NCBI RefSeq assembly: GCF_000004195.4
Contig: NC_030679.2
Location: 32,477,712-32,541,711 of the forward strand
Source: Xenopus tropicalis
Lineage: Eukaryota > Chordata > Amphibia > Anura > Pipidae
Length of the DNA stretch: 64,000 nt
Reading direction: 5' to 3'
In this document: positions 61,701-64,000 of the stretch, piece after piece
Numbering within the stretch: the stretch's first letter is position 1
Layout of the letters: every line of letters begins with the position of its first letter
Notes under the pieces: model-generated
The model's database searches: none
Told to the model about the DNA's origin: nothing
Seen by the model: only the letters and a program-made list of their open reading frames with translations
Program-made: the position numbers and the translations under genes

Positions 61701-61833
61701 AAAAAATAAATCATCAGTGAAGATCACTACAGAAAATGAAACTTATCTTACTTTAATATCTGGTCGGGGACTGGTTTATTTTTAAAGCGAGTTTGCTCCT
61801 CTAGCACAGGCTGTACTGTAAAACACTGTATGT
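20834..61833 (-). CDS. dock2: Dedicator of cytokinesis 2 (Rac GEF), last 11 coding exons; 5' part outside window
   Basis: Eleven exons, 61833..61752, 53116..53032, 46271..46185, 45313..45137, 44736..44653, 42540..42403, 38568..38441, 33650..33476, 24523..24403, 23157..23012 and 20908..20834, join with GT-AG sites and consistent phases to about 431 residues. DOCK2 is a leukocyte guanine-nucleotide exchange factor that, with ELMO1, loads Rac with GTP at the membrane for migration and antigen-receptor signalling. The first six exons carry the end of the DHR-2 catalytic domain, including the ISP motif (in [11 protein letters not shown]) and the [11 protein letters not shown] loop that holds the family's valine nucleotide sensor. 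The last five encode a ~214-residue tail with the cluster [13 protein letters not shown], matching the C-terminal basic region reported to bind phosphatidic acid in mammalian DOCK2. Tail motifs [14 protein letters not shown] and KVNQFFRTM single out DOCK2 over DOCK1/5. No truncation or frameshift is seen. Confidence 0.95.
21515..22016. mobile_element. ~500-bp palindromic element, GGGGCTGATTTAC family (copy 1)
   Basis: Ends GGGGCTGATTTAC and GTAAATCAGCCCC, flanked by CTA (21512..21514 and 22017..22019). Almost the whole element is one inverted repeat centred near 21763, made of units such as GCGTAGCGTTAAAACTTACG and TTTTTCGTA. It is CpG-rich. The 3-bp duplication and G-rich ends suit PIF/Harbinger-type MITEs; the assignment is inferred. 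Confidence 0.85.
22357..22443. repeat. Perfect 19-bp inverted repeat with 49-nt loop
   Basis: CAAAAGGGAAAGTTGTGCT (22357..22375) and its exact complement at 22425..22443. Probably the remnant of a small palindromic element; the RNA would form a strong hairpin. Confidence 0.85.
23012..23157 (-). CDS. dock2: dock2 penultimate exon: [12 protein letters not shown]
   Basis: 146 bp; acceptor TTCTCCAG|CCTTAA, donor ATG|GTAAAT. It begins [15 protein letters not shown] and ends KVNQFFRTM. If the donor is not used the frame continues 21 codons to a TAA (ending KILLQIR), giving an alternative C-terminus. Confidence 0.93.
23158..24402 (-). other. dock2: dock2 intron
   Basis: AT-rich with a short (TA)n near 23756; no repeat ends or extra exon recognised. 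Confidence 0.7.
24403..24523 (-). CDS. dock2: dock2 exon: [19 protein letters not shown]
   Basis: 121 bp; acceptor GTTACAG|TTATCA, donor CCAG|GTATAG. It reads on through [17 protein letters not shown] and leaves G for a split Ala codon. This stretch is strongly DOCK2-specific. Confidence 0.95.
25062..25878. mobile_element. hAT-like element, CAGTGTTGGACTGGG family (copy 2), with an internal insertion
   Basis: Starts CAGTGTCAGACTGAGGGAC and ends GGGCCAGTCCAACCCTG; flanks aagacatg (25054..25061) and aacacaag (25879..25886) match 6 of 8. A second element with TAGTGGTGAGCAAATC ends sits inside at about 25160..25413. Confidence 0.65.
25160..25413. mobile_element. hAT-like element, TAGTGATGAGCGAA family (diverged copy)
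   Basis: Starts TAGTGGTGAGCAAATCTATC and ends near ATGCCATCCACTA, with family motifs GAAAACTCCCGAAACTGCTG and TTTTGATGCAACC. Flanking 8-mers match poorly (4 of 8). Confidence 0.6.
25889..26060 (-). mobile_element. CAGGTATGGGA-family fragment (copy 4)
   Basis: Starts CAGGTATGGGACCTGTTATC, carries AAATAAACCCAATAGGC and TTTATTATTACAGAGAAAAAGG, then breaks off; the right end is missing. Confidence 0.75.
26185..27191 (+). mobile_element. Solo LTR of an LTR retrotransposon
   Basis: 1,007 bp from TGTAGGGGTT to GGGCTACA, with matched TGTAG...CTACA ends, flanked by a 4-bp duplication TGTA (26181..26184 and 27192..27195). A TATA box (CATATAAGAGGGG near 26346) and an AATAAA (near 26868) lie in the expected promoter then poly(A) order, so it reads on the plus strand. 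Inside, GCGTGAGTACCGGGG-like segments recur about four times (26634..26767). No internal retroviral genes remain. A 4-bp duplication fits Ty3/gypsy types. It splits the left edge of the palindromic MITE that follows. Confidence 0.75.
27192..27333. mobile_element. Palindromic MITE, CCCATAGCAACCAAT family (copy 2)
   Basis: TGTAATAAAAGACACTAAG at left opposes TAGTGCCTTTTATTACATA at right; inner arms GCAGTAACCCATAGCAACCA and GGTAGCTATAAGTTACTGC. Confidence 0.8.
27862..28050 (-). mobile_element. CAGGTATGGGA-family fragment (copy 5)
   Basis: Degraded piece with TAATTTAGATCACC, GAAATAAACCCAATAAG and GGATTCATGCAGGTTAGTTA. Confidence 0.6.
28900..29140. mobile_element. GC-rich palindromic MITE-like element
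   Basis: Nested inverted repeats: CGTTTGGCCC/GGGGCCAAACG, GGGGACCGCATC/GATGCGGTCCCC, and CCCATACACGGGCCGATAT opposite GGCCCGTGTATGGG. A related, weaker sequence lies near 41.95-42.15 kb. Confidence 0.6.
29307..29593 (+). mobile_element. CAGGTATGGGA-family element (copy 6)
   Basis: Body landmarks CTGTAATAATAAAACAGTACC, GATCCCAACTAAGATATAAT and TCCTATTGGGTTTATA, ending GGTCCCATACCTG. The left end is diverged. Confidence 0.8.
32821..33130 (+). mobile_element. CAGGTATGGGA-family element (copy 7)
   Basis: Starts CAAGTATGGGATTTGTTATC and ends ACAGATCCTATATCTG; a 16-bp stretch (CTTGTGATCCAAATGATG) is tandemly duplicated near 33030..33068. Confidence 0.75.
33476..33650 (-). CDS. dock2: dock2 exon: polybasic tail ([13 protein letters not shown])
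   Basis: 175 bp; acceptor CCCTCTAG|CTTTGA, donor CGT|GTGAGT. It completes the Ser codon, begins [14 protein letters not shown] and ends SLSKR. The lysine/arginine cluster is the likely acidic-lipid contact. The Ser/Thr-rich spacer [13 protein letters not shown] is less conserved than the flanks. Confidence 0.94.
33715..34574. mobile_element. hAT-like element, TAGTGATGAGCGAA family, split by a LINE
   Basis: Ends TAGTTATGAGCGAATTTTTC and AACGCTCATCACTA, with a perfect 8-bp duplication TAGGCCAC (33707..33714 and 34575..34582). The inner 471 bp (33916..34386) is a later retrotransposon insertion. Confidence 0.9.
33916..34386 (-). mobile_element. 5'-truncated L1-type LINE
   Basis: On the minus strand it begins with the end of an L1-like ORF2: [16 protein letters not shown] then about 30 more residues and TGA near 34249, followed by a purine-rich 3' UTR and an A-tail at 33916..33925. 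It is flanked by a perfect 15-bp duplication GCAACCAAGATGTTT (33901..33915 and 34387..34401), the signature of target-primed reverse transcription. Confidence 0.85.
35080..35308. mobile_element. hAT-like element, TAGGGTTGCCACC family
   Basis: Ends TAGGGTTGCCACC and GGTAGAAACCCTA; 8-bp flanks gtttgaaa (35072..35079) and gtttggaa (35309..35316) match 7 of 8. The interior is GC-rich (GGGCAGGGGGCGGGCAGTG). Confidence 0.8.
38441..38568 (-). CDS. dock2: dock2 exon: post-DHR-2 tail ([20 protein letters not shown])
   Basis: 128 bp; acceptor TTTTACAG|CCAGAT, donor AAAG|GTTAGT. It continues [16 protein letters not shown] and ends with AG of a split Ser codon. It is Ser/Arg rich, with no folded domain expected. 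Confidence 0.94.
39104..39258. mobile_element. Palindromic MITE, CCCATAGCAACCAAT family (copy 3)
   Basis: GTACAATAAAAGGCACTAAG opposes CTTAGTGCCTTTTCTTACAT; inner arms GGAGCAGTAACCCATAGCAA and TTGCTATGGGTTACTCC. Confidence 0.8.
39499..39630 (+). mobile_element. CAGGTATGGGA-family fragment (copy 8), internally deleted
   Basis: Starts with four tandem CAGGTA units, then ATTACAGGGAAGGTC and TCAATTTTAATCAAATAATT, then jumps to the far end (CCCCAAGCATTTTG). Confidence 0.65.
40736..41236. mobile_element. ~500-bp palindromic element, GGGGCTGATTTAC family (copy 2)
   Basis: Ends GGGGCTGATTTACTTACC and TTAGTAAATCAGCCCC, with TAA duplicated on both sides (40733..40735, 41237..41239). By eye nearly identical to copy 1 in reversed orientation, implying close relationship. 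Confidence 0.88.
42403..42540 (-). CDS. dock2: dock2 exon: end of DHR-2 ([20 protein letters not shown])
   Basis: 138 bp, 46 codons, phase 0; acceptor TATATAG|ACACCT, donor CTG|GTAAGA. It ends [10 protein letters not shown], the last segment of the conserved DHR-2 domain. The first residues read TPLLG where mammals have IPFLG. Confidence 0.95.
43474..43763. mobile_element. hAT-like element, TAGTGATGAGCGAA family (diverged copy)
   Basis: Starts TAGTGAGCAAATCTGTCC and ends ATGCGCTCATTATTA; flanks attctaat and attttatt match 6 of 8. Confidence 0.7.
44165..44290. mobile_element. hAT-like fragment, TTCGGTGTATCCCTA end
   Basis: TTCGGTTCGGGATTCGGCCG and GGGTTCGGTGTATCCCTA match the style of fish and frog hAT MITEs ending in TTCGGTGCATCCCTA. 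The left end is missing. Confidence 0.55.
44653..44736 (-). CDS. dock2: dock2 exon: [20 protein letters not shown]
   Basis: 84 bp, 28 codons, phase 0; acceptor ATCATAG|GCTTTC, donor CAG|GTAGAG. It ends LKDLIAWQ and lies in DHR-2 lobe C. It is too short for an ORF caller. Confidence 0.94.
44737..45136 (-). other. dock2: dock2 intron, 400 bp
   Basis: Short AT-rich intron; nothing else seen. Confidence 0.85.
45137..45313 (-). CDS. dock2: dock2 exon: DHR-2 catalytic core (ISP motif and nucleotide-sensor loop)
   Basis: 177 bp, 59 codons, phase 0 at both ends; acceptor ATCACAG|GCAACT, donor AAG|GTATCA. It holds [13 protein letters not shown] at the start, [17 protein letters not shown] in the middle and [16 protein letters not shown] at the end. 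In DOCK180 (DOCK1) replacing the ISP residues is known to abolish Rac activation. Confidence 0.96.
45418..45530. mobile_element. Palindromic MITE, CCCATAGCAACCAAT family (copy 4, one arm)
   Basis: Right arm GGGTTACTTCTTCTGGGCAA then TTAGTGCCTTTTATTACAT; the left arm is mostly lost. Confidence 0.65.
45533..45910. mobile_element. hAT-like element, TAGTGATGAGCGAA family
   Basis: Starts TAGTAATGGGCAATATAA and ends ATACGCTCATCACTA; perfect 8-bp duplication CATATGGG (45525..45532 and 45911..45918). Confidence 0.92.
46185..46271 (-). CDS. dock2: dock2 exon: [20 protein letters not shown]
   Basis: 87 bp, phase 0 at both ends; acceptor TTAACAG|TCGATG, donor CAT|GTACGT. It continues WFEVTSMSH. The longest open frame across it is in another register and is a shadow. 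Confidence 0.93.
46553..46978. repeat. AT-rich MITE-like repeat
   Basis: GGGGGGCTTATTTAGTCAAA at left opposes TTGATAGATCTGCCCC at right; the interior is A/T runs. No clear duplication. Confidence 0.45.
46988..47145 (+). mobile_element. CAGGTATGGGA-family fragment (copy 9)
   Basis: CAGGTACAGGAGTCTATGGG then TTTTAATCAAATAATTAG and TTGATCCCAACTAAGATTGA; the right end is missing. Confidence 0.7.
48656..49139 (-). mobile_element. CAGGTATGGGA-family element (copy 10) with internal triplication
   Basis: Starts AGGTATGGGACCTATTATCC and ends GCAGATCCCATACC. The central segment from AAACCCAATAGG to GAGAAAAGGGAATCATTTAA occurs three times in tandem, beginning at 48696, 48810 and 48925 (114-115-bp period). 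Confidence 0.9.
50112..50407. mobile_element. hAT-like element, CAGTGATCCCCAACC family (copy 2)
   Basis: Ends CAGGGATCCCCAACC and GGTTGGGGATCACTG; flanks atttatat and atttattg match 6 of 8. Confidence 0.85.
51085..51362. mobile_element. hAT-like element, CAGTGATCCCCAACC family (copy 3)
   Basis: Ends CAGTGATCCCCAACC and GGTTGGAGACCCCTG; flanks ctctaggc and gtgtagac match 5 of 8, so this copy looks older. Confidence 0.8.
51841..52344. mobile_element. ~500-bp palindromic element, GGGGCTGATTTAC family (copy 3)
   Basis: Ends GGGGCCCATTTACTTACTC and GTAAATCAGCCCC; CAT duplicated (51838..51840, 52345..52347). It shares the variant left end GGGGCCCATTT and the GGAAAATTATCGCGAC type interior with copy 4, forming a second subfamily. 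Confidence 0.86.
52674..52978 (+). mobile_element. CAGGTATGGGA-family element (copy 11)
   Basis: Complete: CAGGTATAGGATACGTTATC to ATAGATCCCATACCTG, flanked by TA on both sides. It ends 54 bp from the dock2 exon at 53032..53116. Confidence 0.9.
53032..53116 (-). CDS. dock2: dock2 exon: [19 protein letters not shown]
   Basis: 85 bp; acceptor CCTTTTAG|TTTTTAC, donor GCT|GTAAGT. It starts in phase to complete AAT (Asn) and ends ...DPENEFA. It belongs to DHR-2. Confidence 0.94.
53750..54015 (-). mobile_element. 5'-truncated LINE-type insertion
   Basis: Flanked by an 11-bp direct repeat ATAGAACTTTT (53739..53749 and 54016..54026), with an A-tail on the minus strand next to the first copy and a purine-rich tract (53818..53885) like that of the LINE at 33916. 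No coding part is preserved that I can identify. Confidence 0.7.
54678..54781. repeat. 31-bp tandem repeat, 3.3 units
   Basis: Units at 54678, 54709, 54740 and a partial at 54771, each ACATTGTATGTATAC... ending CACAATTGTAAC, with few substitutions. Confidence 0.93.
54874..55201 (+). mobile_element. CAGGTATGGGA-family element (copy 12)
   Basis: CAGGTATGGGGTCCCTTATTC at left to ACTGATCCTATACCTA at right, with the CTGTAATAATAAAACAG landmark. Confidence 0.88.
55260..55556. mobile_element. hAT-like element, CAGTGATCCCCAACC family (copy 4)
   Basis: Ends CAGGGATCCCCAACC and GGTTGGGGATCCCTG; 8-bp flanks ccataagg (55252..55259) and ccctaagg (55557..55564) match 7 of 8. Confidence 0.9.
55729..55794. 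repeat. (TA)n(TG)n microsatellite
   Basis: About 24 TA units followed by about 9 TG units. Confidence 0.97.
55868..56617 (-). mobile_element. CAGGTATGGGA-family element (copy 13) carrying a nested palindrome
   Basis: Left end truncated (starts CTAAAAAATC), then AATAAACCCAATAGGC and TTTATTATTACAGAGAAAAAGG. It is interrupted at 56037 by the palindromic element and resumes ATGGGAGATGGCC to CAGATCCCACACCTG. Confidence 0.88.
56037..56545. mobile_element. ~500-bp palindromic element, GGGGCTGATTTAC family (copy 4, nested)
   Basis: GGGGCCCATTTACTTACTC to GTAAATCAGCCCC; TAT duplicated (56034..56036, 56546..56548). The uninterrupted host sequence GTCTATGGGAG is known from sister copies, which confirms the 3-bp duplication. 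Confidence 0.92.
61752..61833 (-). CDS. dock2: dock2 exon: end of DHR-2 lobe B region ([11 protein letters not shown])
   Basis: 82 bp; acceptor TTTACAG|ACATAC, donor AAA|GTAAGA. It completes a split Tyr codon and reads [18 protein letters not shown] then KPVPDQIL, leaving AA for the next exon (Asn). The upstream exon must end in T and was not found inside the window. Confidence 0.92.
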
Positions 61834-62220
61834 CTGTAAAGGAAGAGTGTTAAGGAACAGAAAACTGTAACATTTCTAGTAATTTTAAACAAAATATCAC
61901 CACCTAGCAATGAAATGTATTGTGCACACAATAAGGAATGCTCTAATACCTTCCTGCTTGTCTAAAGGCAAGTAAATATTACTGTAATTATACATAAATA
62001 TTTCACAAATACAGTTTTCAGTTTGCATTCTCCTGTGCATCTGTGTGAGCATATTTAATTTCTTTTCTATTATGTAACAGGAGAAAATGACTGAATGGGT
62101 CCAGCTGTGCTTACAGAAAAGTGAATATATGTTCTATTGCATGCAATTACTCAGGAAACAAACCAGCATGTACTGTGCTCCTTTTTATATTAAACAATCC
62201 ATATTATATCTACTTCTATA

Positions 62221-62589
62221 TAGTAATGGGCGAAATGTTTCGCCAGGCATGGATTCGCGGCGAATTTCCGCATTTCGCCATTGGCGGATTGTTTCGCGAA
62301 ATGGATGAAATAATTGGGGCCGGAAAAATTCGCCGCACGTTCAAAAATTGTCGCCAGCGTAAAAAAAAAATAGTTGCTGGCGTCAAAAAATAGCCGCGGG
62401 CGATGAAAGAATAGCTGTGCGACAAAATAATAGCTGCGGGCGTCAAAATAATAGGTGTGCGACAAAATAATAGCCACGGCTGACAATTTTTTTGTTGCAT
62501 GACATTTTCGCTAATTTTTCGGCATTTCGCGGATCTTTTGAAAGATTTATGAATTTTTCGGCGAAGCAGAACAGATTCGCTCATCACTA
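62221..62589. mobile_element. hAT-like element, TAGTGATGAGCGAA family
   Basis: Starts TAGTAATGGGCGAAATGTTT and ends GATTCGCTCATCACTA; perfect 8-bp duplication CTTCTATA (62213..62220 and 62590..62597). It contains a run of units like TGCGACAAAATAATAGC. Confidence 0.93.
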
Positions 62590-62925
62590 CTTCTATAACT
62601 TTTAGTTTATAGATTTTTATATTGGTTCAGCAGATGACAATGTCATCAGTTGACCGGTATTACCTTTCTTCAGATAATCTTTGATTTGATGTAAAGCAGT
62701 GCTTACCTGCATCATTTTCTCAACTTTCTGAGTTGTATGAATGTTAGTTGTTCCTCAGTGCATTTCTAACAATACAAGGCAGATGTTCAAGAACCCTTTT
62801 CCAATGATCTTATATTTCAATAAACGATCCTTTCCTTCAAAATTCTGCTTGTGAAACAATGAAAAACTGTCCGAAAATGGTAAACTGGGGCCAGCAGGGT
62901 CTGTATTATTCTCACACACTTATTT

Positions 62926-63105
62926 TTTCACCACGACTATTCTTGACGCAGCCGTGCCTATTTTGATGCGACCACTCCTACTTTGACGTGCAACAAATTT
63001 TTTCGCTGTGAATTTTTGATGAAGTTTCGCAAAACAATCCGCCAATGGTGAAATGCAGAAATTCGCTGCGAGTCCATGCCTGGCAAAAAACTTCGCTCAT
63101 CACTA
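62926..63105. mobile_element. hAT-like fragment, TAGTGATGAGCGAA family
   Basis: Right end CTTCGCTCATCACTA preserved, with CAATCCGCCAATGGTGAAAT; the left end is missing. Confidence 0.7.
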
Positions 63106-64000
63106 CTGCCAGGTGCTTTTCCACTAAAAACTAAATTGATAGCTTTGTTACTTGCTATTTCAGTGTAGATGCATCAAATTATCTATCAAGGGCAGGTTAT
63201 GCATGGCAGTAAAGATGGTGTCTAAACTTGTGTTTCCTTGGAATACAGCTCAGCATAGTTCTTAACCCATCTTTCCATTAACAGATCACAATGGATGATT
63301 AGCACCTATCTTGATGACGTCAGTGAGACTATTCTCTCCCTAGGAGACCAAAAGCAGGCACAGCATCAGGACTTCATTCCTTGCAAATGTGCATTTATTG
63401 TACCATTCTATACAACATGTTATGAGGATGTTCTTTTTAAATACCATTGTGCAATTCTAAAGCTCAATAGAGGAACACTGTGGGTAATTTATAAGCATGA
63501 TAGCTGAGACAAACAGATTGGTCTAAAAATCAAGGCAAAGATTGAAAACAGGGAAATAAGGGCTTTACCTGCAAAGACCAATCACAAATGTTTCCTTATC
63601 ATATACAGTAGAAGAGTCAATTTGACAGGATTCACAATATAGTAGTACAGAAGCTGTAGTGGTTGACATAGGTCATGCTATTAAAATGTAGGCATATTTT
63701 ACCTGAACAAGGCCACATGACCTGTGAAATAGAGTTTGAGAGATCTTATTTCTATTTTAGCCAGATTCCCTCTCATATGGCATAGGACCACCAGAGTGGA
63801 GGAAAGCTGATCTAATGGAAAAACTTAAAATGAGTTTGAGTTCTCAGCCTGGAAGTTATAGGTCTATGCCCTTTGTAGCAGGTAAATTATGTAAAGGTGT
63901 TTTAAAAATTATTTTGTATTGAAGCAGTTCAGAATTAAAAGGACATAAAATCCATTATTCCAGGCTGTGTGCATTACATGAGTCATTAATACATCATTTT

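Larger units (their letters stand above)
53117..61751 (-). other. dock2: dock2 intron, 8.6 kb
   Basis: Contains a LINE-type insertion (53.75 kb), a 31-bp tandem repeat (54.68 kb), CAGGTATGGGA copies, a GATCCCCAACC element, a (TA)n tract and a nested palindrome (55.87-56.62 kb). 56.7-61.7 kb has no supported exon; a 157-codon minus frame at 59035..59508 has no recognisable domain. Confidence 0.7.
61834..64000 (-). other. dock2: Partial dock2 intron at the right edge
   Basis: No exon encoding the residues before YIQCF was found. It contains two TAGTGATGAGCGAA-family elements; the rest is unassigned. Confidence 0.7.

Noticed and set aside
62690..62745. Possible dock2 exon ending VEKMMQ|GTAAGC
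   Set aside because: It ends in phase 0, whereas the next exon needs a preceding T of a split Tyr codon, and the residues do not match the DOCK2 segment before YIQCF.
63702..63760. Possible mini-exon between TTTCACAG and GTAAAA
   Set aside because: It is about 19 bp, out of phase, and not similar to DOCK2; splice motifs this weak occur by chance.

Overview
The window is a piece of amphibian nuclear DNA, almost certainly from a Xenopus-type frog. It holds two genes, both on the minus strand: a complete two-exon forkhead gene, foxi1 (coding 757..2361), and the last 11 coding exons of dock2 (coding 20834..61833, with the 5' part beyond the right edge). In mammals FOXI1 lies directly downstream of DOCK2 in the same orientation, so this is a conserved gene pair. 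I cannot tell X. tropicalis from X. laevis from the sequence alone.

Layout, left to right. 1..756 is the foxi1 3' UTR with a probable polyadenylation signal near 97. Then come foxi1 exon 2, a 483-bp intron, exon 1, and a short TATA-containing promoter around 2450..2495. About 18 kb (2.5..20.3 kb) follows with no gene I can support; it is packed with short non-autonomous DNA transposons. From 20.3 kb to the right edge lies the 3' part of dock2, with compact exons (75 to 177 bp) separated by introns of 0.4 to 9 kb. The assembled exons encode about 431 residues: the C-terminal part of the Rac-activating DHR-2 domain, then a tail of about 214 residues containing a lysine/arginine cluster. All reading phases agree at every junction. 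The terminal 25-codon exon (20834..20908), too short to stand out as an open reading frame, was recovered from its LSxDL-type end and a phase-0 acceptor.

FoxI1 is a nuclear transcription factor of ionocyte, epidermal and ear/kidney lineages. DOCK2 is a leukocyte Rac guanine-nucleotide exchange factor. They have no known shared pathway; their adjacency is positional.

The non-coding DNA is dominated by repeats that can be sorted by their own ends and target-site duplications: a ~330-bp TA-flanked family (at least 12 copies or fragments), a ~500-bp near-perfect palindrome family with 3-bp duplications (4 copies), several hAT-like families with 8-bp duplications (five exact), two truncated LINE insertions with 15- and 11-bp duplications, a ~1-kb solo LTR with a 4-bp duplication, and a TTAA-flanked element. 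Many are nested, so relative insertion order can be read directly. I found no tRNA, rRNA, CRISPR or bacterial-type feature, and no evidence for a new multi-gene system.
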